Positions 1-6,490 of a DNA stretch of 11,886 nt are shown here, piece after piece; positions within the stretch are counted from its first letter, which is position 1; each line of letters opens with the position of its first letter. This stretch comes from Synergistaceae bacterium (GTDB taxonomy: Bacteria > Synergistota > Synergistia > Synergistales > Synergistaceae): NCBI GenBank assembly GCA_031264605.1, contig JAISDQ010000173.1, forward strand, positions 1 to 11,886, read 5' to 3'. A program made the position numbers and the translations under genes. The notes beneath the pieces are model-generated. The model did no database searches and was not told where the DNA came from. It saw only the letters and a list, made by a program, of their open reading frames with translations.

Positions 1-920
1 GATATCATTTCGCCCAAAATAAACACTAAACGGCCTCCGTCGAGCGCGGGGAGCGGCAGCAGGTTCAAGAGGCCAAGGTTCAGGTTGATCACCGCCAAAA
101 ATGTGACGAACGTCCAGAAACCCTGCCGAGCCGCGTCGCCCGCCATGGACGCTATGCCGACCGGGCCCGCGACGTCAGCTTGCACGGTTCCGACTATCAT
201 GCCCCACAAGCCTTGCAGAATCTGAACGCTCATTCTCCAGCAGTAACTCATCCCGACGAACAACGCTTTGTGCACGGGATATTTGAGCCTCGATGGCTCC
301 ACGCCCCAAAGGCGAACTCCCCTCTCTTCGTCGAAGGGAACAGTTCCGGCGAGAACCGTTTCGGCGTCGCCGCGTTTCACCGTTACGCTGACTTCATCCG
401 TATCTATTTCCTGCAATACCGTCCTTATGTCGGACCATTCCGAAATTTCGTTCCCGTTGATCGACAACACCCTGTCGCCGGGGAGGGCTCCCATTGCCGC
501 GGCCGGTTTGTCCTCAAGCAGGCGTCCCACGACCGGAGAGTCCAGGTCGTTGACTCCGCTGGCCGAAAGGAGAAAAGACGTCAAAAGCCACGCGAAGAGT
601 ATGTTCATGGCGGCCCCGCCGGCCACTACCACAAAACGCTCCCACGGTTTTTTGGCGTACATAGAGCGTGCCGGATCGGGGTCCTCTCCCTCGCGATGGT
701 CTTCTTCCTCTCCTTCGAGCCTAACGTACCCACCTATCGGGAACAGCCTCCAGGCCCACAGCACGCCGCTCTTCGAGCGCTTCGAGAGGATGGCGGGCCC
801 CATTCCGAACGAGAAATCGTGAACCTGTATATCGCGCCAAACCGCGGCCGCGAAATGCCCCCCCTCGTGGATAATCACGCATATCGCTATTACGACTAGA
901 AAAGACAATAAACTGACCAT
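1..920 (-). CDS. rseP: RseP-type site-2 metalloprotease (M50 family), 3' end cut by the window edge
   Basis: Intramembrane zinc protease of the RseP/S2P family. In relatives it performs the second cleavage of a membrane-bound anti-sigma factor or clears signal-peptide remnants. The frame is open from ATG at 918-920 to base 1, giving 306 residues without a stop. It shows a first membrane helix carrying the zinc motif HEGGH (residues 18-22, the HExxH pattern), a second hydrophobic stretch with GGAAMNILFAW near 101-111, a PDZ-like periplasmic region (about 125-205), AGPVGIASM near 251-259, and the conserved NLLPLPALDGGRL near 286-297, which supplies the third zinc ligand (Asp294). The start is set by an AAAGGTG ribosome site that overlaps the stop codon of dxr; the gap to dxr is 6 bases. 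An in-frame stop lies two codons upstream, so no earlier start is possible. Missing: the last membrane segment. The family call is firm; the substrate is unknown. Confidence 0.95.
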   Translation of the reverse strand, partial: MVSLLSFLVVIAICVIIHEGGHFAAAVWRDIQVHDFSFGMGPAILSKRSKSGVLWAWRLFPIGGYVRLEGEEEDHREGEDPDPARSMYAKKPWERFVVVAGGAAMNILFAWLLTSFLLSASGVNDLDSPVVGRLLEDKPAAAMGALPGDRVLSINGNEISEWSDIRTVLQEIDTDEVSVTVKRGDAETVLAGTVPFDEERGVRLWGVEPSRLKYPVHKALFVGMSYCWRMSVQILQGLWGMIVGTVQADVAGPVGIASMAGDAARQGFWTFVTFLAVINLNLGLLNLLPLPALDGGRLVFILGEMI

Positions 921-926
921 CGTTCA

Positions 927-2105
927 TCACCTTTCGCAAAAGGCGGAACATAACTCCGTCGCGAGCCGTTCCCCTTCTGATATCAACTGAACCGCGTCGC
1001 CGAGAGACGACGGGCGCGAACCCTTATACGCTTCCAATGCCGATTCTATTATATGCGATATGGTCAAAAATGGAATACGCCCTTCAAGAAAGGCGTTTAC
1101 CGCGATTTCATCTGCTCCTATAAGGAGCGGCGGATAGGGGCCGCCGCGACGTCCCGCCTCGCGGGCTATAAAGAGACAGGGGAAACGCTTCTCGTCCGGA
1201 GCGAAAAATTCCATCGACCAATCCTCGCAGTCCGGCACGGCAAACTCCCCGATATCGCCCAGCGGCAGGCGGTTGGGCCACGCGAGCGCCACCGCGGAAG
1301 GAATTCTCATATCGGGCGTGTGGAGCAGCAACTTCACGGTGGCGTCGCTGAATTCGACCATCCCGTGAATATGCGAGGACGGATGTATGACGGCTTTTAC
1401 CCGCTCCATCCTCAGGCCGAATAACTGCGTGGCCTCTATGCACTCGATGCCTTTGTTCATCAGGTTCGAGGAGTCCACGGTGATTTTCGGGCTCATATTC
1501 CATACCGGATGTCTGAGCGCCTCCCGCGGCGTGACGTTTTTCATCCGTTCAGCCGAAAATTCCCTGAACGGGCCTCCCGAAGCCGTCAGCGTCACACACT
1601 TTATGTTTGCCCGCCGCTCCCCGCGCGTGCACTGCCAGATAGCGTTATGTTCGCTGTCGAGAGGACGGAGCTGATCGGGGCGTTTCGCGAGCGGCATCAG
1701 CCACGGCCCGGCCGCAACGACGCTCTCCTTGTTCGCCAGCGATACGTCTTTGTCCGACTCGAGCGCCCGTTTGAGCGCGAATATCGTTTCGGCGCCCGAG
1801 GAAGCCAAAACCACGTGATCCGCCCCGTCCAGCCCCGCGATGGTTTCGAGACCTTCTGCTCCGCTCAGCAGTTCTATTCCATTTTCTTTGAACGTCTTCA
1901 CATCCGTGGGGGAAGGATTCGCGAGACACGCTATTTTCGAGCCAAAGCGCTTCGACAGGGACAAAAGTTTTTTTGAACTCGAACGCGCCGCCATGGCGAC
2001 GATGCCGAACCGTTCGGGGAACCGGGCGCATATGTCGAGAACTGAGCCGCCGACAATGCCGGTCGCTCCGATTAAAGCTATTTGCGTGAAAGAATCGGTA
2101 TACAT
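927..2105 (-). CDS. dxr: 1-deoxy-D-xylulose 5-phosphate reductoisomerase
   Basis: Second step of the MEP isoprenoid pathway: NADPH-dependent conversion of DXP to MEP in the cytoplasm. The 392-residue length is typical. The ATG at 2103-2105 shares one base with the cdsA stop (TGATG), with GAGGT about 9 bases upstream. Metal-binding DSE lies at 150-152, the same numbers as in E. coli, followed by TASGGPF (174-180), the HPxW loop (199-202) and LMNKGIE (215-221) with Asn217, Lys218 and Glu221. Several usually fixed motifs differ: the nucleotide loop reads GATGIVG (13-19), not GSTGSIG; the substrate loop reads HPSSHIHGMVEF (241-252), not HPQSxIHSMVE; and GADEIAVNAFL (330-340) replaces the usual AANE form. 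Catalytic residues are kept, so activity is expected. The frame stays open upstream to 2369, but that part overlaps cdsA and has no Dxr character. Confidence 0.95.
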   Translation of the reverse strand: MYTDSFTQIALIGATGIVGGSVLDICARFPERFGIVAMAARSSSKKLLSLSKRFGSKIACLANPSPTDVKTFKENGIELLSGAEGLETIAGLDGADHVVLASSGAETIFALKRALESDKDVSLANKESVVAAGPWLMPLAKRPDQLRPLDSEHNAIWQCTRGERRANIKCVTLTASGGPFREFSAERMKNVTPREALRHPVWNMSPKITVDSSNLMNKGIECIEATQLFGLRMERVKAVIHPSSHIHGMVEFSDATVKLLLHTPDMRIPSAVALAWPNRLPLGDIGEFAVPDCEDWSMEFFAPDEKRFPCLFIAREAGRRGGPYPPLLIGADEIAVNAFLEGRIPFLTISHIIESALEAYKGSRPSSLGDAVQLISEGERLATELCSAFCER

Positions 2106-2977
2106 CAACCTATTACCTCGATTATGAAAAAAGTTAGCGTAGCGTTGATAAGTATGCTGTCGAAACGATCGAGAAAACCGCCATGCCCTGGGATCAGGCT
2201 TCCGGTATCTTTGACCTTCGCCTCGCGCTTCAGGACGCTTTCGGCTAGATCGCCCAGCTGCCCCGCCACCCCGCATAACGCGCCCAGCAGAACCAGAGGG
2301 AAAGGAGCCAGATCGAAGAGCACCGGAAGGATCGAACCGCACACGACGCTGGCGATAACTCCCACCCAAAAGCCCTCCCAGCTTTTCGCGGGGCTAACCT
2401 TATCGCAGAGCGGAGATTCCCCGAACGTCGTGCCGGCGAGATAGGCCCCCACGTCGCAACTCCACGTGCAGAGAAAAATAGTGAGCAGATATTGTTTTCC
2501 CAGCGGATGCGACCTCAGAAGTATCAGGAAACTCCACGGAAGCACCACGTACACGAGACCCGAAAGCGTGCCCCCTATATTCCAAAGGGCGTAACTGTGC
2601 CCCGTAACCTGACGCCGGACGGTCTCCGTGAAAAGAACGAGCACCGCGACCATGGTCATTATCGAGAGCGTCACGGCATAACTCAATCCTATCGATATGG
2701 TGAGAAGCATCAATACGCCGCCGGTGATTCCCCAGCCGCGAGAAAGGCGGAATTTTGTGTAAAGCAGGCCGTAAAGCTCCCACAATGAGCGCAGCGCGAT
2801 AAGCGAAGCCACGATATCCCACGCCGCGCCCCCGACAATTATCGAACTCACGATGCACGCCACGATCGCGACGCCGCTCGCGATTCTTTTTAAAAAAGCG
2901 CGCTCTTTGAGCGCGGCCGCCTCAACGGGGCTGTCAGCCTCTATCTTGGCTCCGCGCGGCGGTTTATGTAGCTCCAT
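2105..2977 (-). CDS. cdsA: Phosphatidate cytidylyltransferase (CDP-diglyceride synthase)
   Basis: Integral membrane enzyme that makes CDP-diacylglycerol from phosphatidic acid and CTP, the branch point to all phospholipid head groups. The protein has 290 residues, a polar N-terminal tail of about 28 residues and then a run of hydrophobic helices. The family signature lies at 247-273: Ser248, Lys250-Arg251, Lys256-Asp257, then PGHGGFLDRFD. The upstream SPAKSWEG block (195-202), also typical of CdsA, is present. The ATG at 2975-2977 has GGGAG seven bases upstream and overlaps the end of uppS by 14 bases; its own stop overlaps the dxr start. The N-terminal tail is longer than in many CdsA proteins, but the ribosome site supports this start. 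Identification is firm. Confidence 0.96.
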   Translation of the reverse strand: MELHKPPRGAKIEADSPVEAAALKERAFLKRIASGVAIVACIVSSIIVGGAAWDIVASLIALRSLWELYGLLYTKFRLSRGWGITGGVLMLLTISIGLSYAVTLSIMTMVAVLVLFTETVRRQVTGHSYALWNIGGTLSGLVYVVLPWSFLILLRSHPLGKQYLLTIFLCTWSCDVGAYLAGTTFGESPLCDKVSPAKSWEGFWVGVIASVVCGSILPVLFDLAPFPLVLLGALCGVAGQLGDLAESVLKREAKVKDTGSLIPGHGGFLDRFDSILINATLTFFIIEVIG

Positions 2978-3668
2978 AGCGGCGCTCCCTTTCGGAAAAA
3001 CTCGATATGGCCAGCTGCAGTTCTTTTCCGCCGAATTCGGGCCAGTACGCGTCGGTGAAATAATACTCGCTGTACGCGCCCTCCCACAGCCAGAAGTTGC
3101 TCATTCTGAGTTCGCCCCCAGTCCTAATGATGAGATCGGGATCGGGAATGTCGGGGGCGTAAAGTTTGCTTCTCACGGCGTCTTCGGTGACCGGGCTCTC
3201 CATCCGTTCGGCGATCAAACGGTTCACGGCGTCCACTATCTCCTGCCTGCCGCCGTAATTGACGCATATTATCACTTCTATCGCGCCGTTTCTCACGGTT
3301 TTTTCCTCGGCCTCGCGGACTCCCTCGCGAATATCCCCATCGAAGGCGTCCATCTTCCCGACGAAACGAATCCTGGCTCCGCGGGCGCAAAGCCGTTCGA
3401 CCTTGTCTTTCAGATAGAGGCGGAACAAGCCCATCAATCCTTCCACCTCCAAAGGGTTCCTTTTCCAGTTCTCCGTGGAGAACGCGTAAAGCGACAGGTA
3501 TTTTACGCCAAATTCATTCGCGTTGTCTATGATTTTCTCGAGCGCCTTCATTCCGGCACGGTGACCGGCTATTGCCGGCAATCCCCTTTTTTTCGCCCAC
3601 CGCCTGTTTCCGTCCATTATAATCCCTATGTGAGCCGGGATTTTTGCGGAGCCGCCGTCAATCGGCAA
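2964..3668 (-). CDS. uppS: Undecaprenyl diphosphate synthase (cis-prenyltransferase)
   Basis: Extends farnesyl diphosphate with isopentenyl units to C55 undecaprenyl diphosphate, the lipid carrier for peptidoglycan and surface glycans. Visible family motifs are HIGIIMDGNRRWA (13-25) with catalytic Asp19 and Arg22/Arg23, YAFSTENW (61-68), and RTGGELRMSNFWLWEG (182-197), plus the expected end near YWPEFGG. I start it at TTG (3666-3668), giving 234 residues, because a strong GGAGGG ribosome site (3677-3682) sits 8 bases upstream and the conserved region begins about 12 residues later. The frame is open to an ATG at 3782, and another ATG at 3707 has an AGGA nearby; those starts would add low-complexity basic residues and overlap the glycosylase gene heavily. 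With the TTG start the overlap with udg is 11 bases. It supplies the carrier used by the WecA homologue encoded upstream. Confidence 0.95.
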   Translation of the reverse strand: MPIDGGSAKIPAHIGIIMDGNRRWAKKRGLPAIAGHRAGMKALEKIIDNANEFGVKYLSLYAFSTENWKRNPLEVEGLMGLFRLYLKDKVERLCARGARIRFVGKMDAFDGDIREGVREAEEKTVRNGAIEVIICVNYGGRQEIVDAVNRLIAERMESPVTEDAVRSKLYAPDIPDPDLIIRTGGELRMSNFWLWEGAYSEYYFTDAYWPEFGGKELQLAISSFSERERRYGAT

Positions 3669-4326
3669 GATAAACGCCCTCCGTTCCGCCGGACGCCTTC
3701 GCTTCATCCCATTTTTTCCTGACTTCCTGTATGTCGAGCCAGGAGAGATGCTTGGGGCCGCCCTGTCTTTTGTCGTTTTCATAGCGGAGCAGGTAACTGG
3801 GGTGAAACATCGGCATCACCGATATCCCCCGCCAGTCGAACCAGCGTCCCCGCAGCTTGGTTATTCCCTCGGTAGTCTTCAGTATCCATTTGGTAGGGGT
3901 CGCGCCAAGCGTGACCATGACGGCCGGATTCAAGAGCAATATCTGAGCTTGCAGAAACCTGTCGCACGCGGCTTCTTCTTCCGGCTGCGGCGTTCTGTTC
4001 CCGGGCGGCCTGCATTTTACGACGTTCGCTATATATACGTCCTGCCTGTCTATACCCACTGACGAAAGAATTCTCGTAAGAAGCCGCCCCGCTTTACCTA
4101 CGAAGGGACGCCCGGTCTCGTCCTCGGTTTCGCCGGGTCCTTCGCCTATGAACATGAGGCGCGAATTCACGTCCCCCTCGCCGAAAACCACGTTTGTCCT
4201 GGTTGGCGCTAAGGCGCAGGCTTCGCAGGAATCCGCCTGCCGGCGGCATTCATCCCACAAAGATTGGACGACGCCTCGTTTTTCATCCCGGTTCAGCGCG
4301 AATACCGTTTCATCCGTCATTTTCAA
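3658..4326 (-). CDS. udg: Uracil-DNA glycosylase, family 4 ([4Fe-4S] type)
   Basis: Removes uracil arising from cytosine deamination or misincorporation, starting base-excision repair. It is a 222-residue protein of the iron-sulfur family 4 (UDGa) class. Four cysteines at 34, 37, 105 and 121 have the 3-68-16 spacing I recall for the cluster ligands of the Thermus thermophilus enzyme. Motif GEGPGETEDETGRPFVG (61-77) and FHPSYLL (174-180) match the uracil-binding and leucine-loop motifs. The start is TTG at 4324-4326 with GGGAG seven bases upstream (4334-4338); TTG and the stop of the previous gene share TTGA, a 4-base coupling overlap. An ATG two codons later (4318-4320) is possible but worse spaced. 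Its place inside an isoprenoid/envelope cluster has no obvious functional reason. This family is common in thermophiles and many anaerobes, so thermophily is not implied. Confidence 0.94.
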   Translation of the reverse strand: MKMTDETVFALNRDEKRGVVQSLWDECRRQADSCEACALAPTRTNVVFGEGDVNSRLMFIGEGPGETEDETGRPFVGKAGRLLTRILSSVGIDRQDVYIANVVKCRPPGNRTPQPEEEAACDRFLQAQILLLNPAVMVTLGATPTKWILKTTEGITKLRGRWFDWRGISVMPMFHPSYLLRYENDKRQGGPKHLSWLDIQEVRKKWDEAKASGGTEGVYLAD

Positions 4327-5174
4327 AATTCAACTCCCGTCACGCTGACGTTGACGTTATAAACGTTGAGGCCGCTGAAATATCCGACGCTCCTGGCCGC
4401 GCTCCGCCTCACGGTCTCGGCTATCTGAGGTATGTTTTTTGGGCCGGGTTTGATCTTCATCTCTATATCTATGGAGAGCGAGTCCGCGGCCGTGGAGGAA
4501 ACCCTGCTCACAGGGCCCGAAGCGACCTGAGGCACCTTCGACGCTATATGGGAAGCCAGTTGTTCTATGGCCTCGGGTTCGATATGAACGTCCCCGTAAA
4601 AGCTGAAGGGGGGGCGGACTATCGTCTTTTCGCCGTCGTAGGGCGATTTGGAGCGCCATAGGACTTTCAGCCGCCCCACGAGTTTGCCCGCGAAATTCTT
4701 GCGCACCAGCACATGCGATACCGGTATCACGTGCTGCCCCTTGCGCTTTCTTTCTTTCCTCGCTCTCGCTATCTCCTCCGGCGTAGCCACGTCCTCTATG
4801 TGCATGATTCTGTCCGGAGGATTGAAACCGAGTTTTCGGATTATCCTGCGGGCCATATCGTCCGACGTGGCGATAACCATCACGGAACATGGCGCGGCAT
4901 TTTCGAAAAACCGCCGGACAGACGCGAGGTGTTCTTCGTACTCGAACATAGCGCGCCTTATGGCGCGAATCTGATTACGTTCCGTTTTCGCGCTTTTTCC
5001 GCAAACTATCTCCGCGCGGCGTATCACCAACCCGTCGTCGATGATATACTCAGCGTCCAGGTAATCGGCTACCATCTGAGCCCTCTGGCTCTTGCCGGTG
5101 CCCGCGGCGCCGGTGAAAGCGCAGCTTCTGATCGATTCGAACGGATTCAGGGCCGCCCGTTGAACATCATTCAT
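4323..5174 (-). CDS. P-loop NTPase-like protein with C-terminal Asp23/Gls24-like domain
   Basis: Function unknown; no named gene recognised. The N-terminal half carries a Walker A loop, GAAGTGKS (22-29), straight after a hydrophobic strand, then IIDDGLVI (44-51) and a strand CSVMVIATSDD (96-106). A highly charged stretch, EEIARARKERKRKGQ (133-147), precedes HVIPVSHVLV (148-157). From about 190 to 283 the pattern changes to that of the Asp23/Gls24 family: FYGDVHIEPEAIEQLASHIA, a serine-rich turn, a strand with alternating hydrophobics (SLSIDIEMKIKPG), a helix, and VNVSVTGVEF at the end. Asp23 proteins of Firmicutes are small envelope-associated proteins; fusion to an NTPase suggests an ATP- or GTP-dependent envelope or nucleotide-sensing role, which is inference. 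The ATG at 5172-5174 overlaps the murA stop by 8 bases, and the stop overlaps the udg start, so it is embedded in the transcript. No membrane segment is visible. Confidence 0.82.
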   Translation of the reverse strand: MNDVQRAALNPFESIRSCAFTGAAGTGKSQRAQMVADYLDAEYIIDDGLVIRRAEIVCGKSAKTERNQIRAIRRAMFEYEEHLASVRRFFENAAPCSVMVIATSDDMARRIIRKLGFNPPDRIMHIEDVATPEEIARARKERKRKGQHVIPVSHVLVRKNFAGKLVGRLKVLWRSKSPYDGEKTIVRPPFSFYGDVHIEPEAIEQLASHIASKVPQVASGPVSRVSSTAADSLSIDIEMKIKPGPKNIPQIAETVRRSAARSVGYFSGLNVYNVNVSVTGVEF

Positions 5175-6444
5175 CGCCGTCTTCGACGGGCAGCAGTTCT
5201 ACCCGCGCTCCAAGCGAGGCCATTTTTTCCATCAGATTCTCGTAACCTCTCCAGACATGTTTCAATTCCCGCACTACAGTCCGCCCCTCGGCCGCGAGGC
5301 CCATGAGAATAAGAGCCGCGCCCGCCCTCAGGTCGGAAGCCCTCACCTCGCCCGCGCTCAGTTTCGGCACGCCGATGACGATCAGCGTGTTCCCCAGGGT
5401 ATCGATCTTGCCGCCCATACGCCTCAATTCGGGCACGTGCACGTAGCGCGAATCGAACACGCTTTCATGAATGACGCTCGTACCCTCCGCCATGCACAGC
5501 GCCGCGGTTATCTGAGGCTGCACGTCCGTCGGGAAACCGGGATATGGGGACGTAGTCAGCGTGACGCCGTTCCAGTTCTTTCCGGCCGCGTCGAGCGCGA
5601 CGGAATTAGGGGTCGTGATGAAATCGACGCCGGCTTCTCTGAGTTTCGACAAAAGAGCCGCCAGATATTCCGGGTTTATGCCGTTTACCGTTATGTCGCC
5701 CCTCGTCATGAGTCCGGCCAGAAGATACGTGCTCGCCTCTATCCTGTCGGGGATTATCCTGACCGTGGCCGACTCCAGTTCCCGCGTGCCCCTGACGGTT
5801 ATCGTGCCCGTGCCGTCGCCCTCCACGTATGCCCCCATCGCCCTCAGCGTCTGGGCGAGGTTTGAAATTTCGGGCTCGCGGGCGGCGTTTTCGATGACTG
5901 ACTCGCCGGGCGTCAATGCCGCGGTCATGAGCAGATTCTCGGTCGCGCCGACGGACGGGAAATCGAACGTCACACGGGTTGCGGAAAGCCCCGAGGTGAC
6001 CGCGTGAACCGATCCCTGTTCCAAATCGATCGCGGCGCCCATGCGCGCGAGCCCCTTCAGGTGAAAATCTATGGGCCGACTGCCTATGGCGCAGCCCCCG
6101 GGCAGCGGCAATACGGCTTCCCCGCACCGCGCGATCAGAGGCCCCAGGACAAGCGAAGAAGCCCGCATTTTGCGAACCAGCTCCGCCGGCGTCTCCCATT
6201 TCAGTTCCTCGGGAACGTCTATGGTCATCCTGCCGTTTTCGAAATTTATTTCAGCTCCGAGATGTCTCAGCAAATCAGACATTGTATGAATATCGCGGAG
6301 ATTCGGAACCCGCTCCAGCGTCAGGCGCCTGCCGCGCAGCAACAACGCCGAAGCCATTACGGGGAGCGCCGCGTTTTTGGCCCCTTGAACCGTTATCGCT
6401 CCCGAGAGCGGCGATCCCCCGCGAATTGCCATCGATTCACTCAA
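5167..6444 (-). CDS. murA: UDP-N-acetylglucosamine 1-carboxyvinyltransferase
   Basis: First committed step of peptidoglycan synthesis: transfers enolpyruvate from PEP to UDP-GlcNAc. Counting from the TTG start the protein has 425 residues. It shows GAKNAALP (21-28) with Lys23, LPGGCAIGSRPIDFH (114-128) with catalytic Cys118, FPTDVQPQ (304-311) with Asp307, and the closing HVWRGYE block (396-402). Because the catalytic residue is Cys rather than Asp, a fosfomycin-sensitive enzyme is predicted. The start is TTG at 6442-6444, chosen because GGAG (6453-6456) lies 8 bases upstream. GTG at 6451-6453 is also in frame but has no ribosome site, and ATG at 6430-6432 is too far from GGAG. It follows wecB after the largest gap in the window and is the first of a run of overlapping genes. 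Whether a second MurA paralogue exists elsewhere cannot be seen here. Confidence 0.96.
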   Translation of the reverse strand: MSESMAIRGGSPLSGAITVQGAKNAALPVMASALLLRGRRLTLERVPNLRDIHTMSDLLRHLGAEINFENGRMTIDVPEELKWETPAELVRKMRASSLVLGPLIARCGEAVLPLPGGCAIGSRPIDFHLKGLARMGAAIDLEQGSVHAVTSGLSATRVTFDFPSVGATENLLMTAALTPGESVIENAAREPEISNLAQTLRAMGAYVEGDGTGTITVRGTRELESATVRIIPDRIEASTYLLAGLMTRGDITVNGINPEYLAALLSKLREAGVDFITTPNSVALDAAGKNWNGVTLTTSPYPGFPTDVQPQITAALCMAEGTSVIHESVFDSRYVHVPELRRMGGKIDTLGNTLIVIGVPKLSAGEVRASDLRAGAALILMGLAAEGRTVVRELKHVWRGYENLMEKMASLGARVELLPVEDGDE

Positions 6445-6456
6445 TAAGTTCACTCC
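6442..6456 (-). promoter_or_regulatory. Ribosome binding site that decides the murA start
   Basis: On the minus strand GGAG (6453-6456) is followed by 8 bases and then TTG (6442-6444). The upstream GTG start overlaps this GGAG and has no other purine-rich site, and the downstream ATG is 20 bases away. This favours initiation at TTG. Confidence 0.6.
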
Positions 6457-6460
6457 AGTC

Positions 6461-6485
6461 GGTATATCGCCGTCACTAATATACC
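6461..6485 (-). promoter_or_regulatory. Candidate extended -10 promoter overlapping a perfect 7-bp inverted repeat upstream of murA
   Basis: In the gap between the wecB stop and the murA start, GGTATAT (6461-6467) and ATATACC (6479-6485) form a perfect 7-bp inverted repeat around an 11-base spacer. On the minus strand the first arm contains TATATT (6478-6483), preceded by TG one base away (6485-6486). This resembles an extended -10 element (TGnTATAAT) with one mismatch. I see no convincing -35 box at the usual spacing. The repeat could be an operator, a weak RNA hairpin or chance. It lacks the GC-rich stem and T-run of an intrinsic terminator. Confidence 0.3.
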
Positions 6486-6490
6486 ATACA

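Noticed and set aside
721..951. A 76-codon minus-strand frame at the start of the rseP region.
   Set aside because: It is the wrong frame; the neighbouring frame from ATG at 918-920 encodes HEGGH and the rest of RseP but runs off the window.
2106..2369. An 88-residue N-terminal extension of Dxr.
   Set aside because: It overlaps the cdsA coding sequence, is Arg/Gly/Ser-rich without Dxr similarity, and the ATG at 2103-2105 with GAGGT fits the family start.
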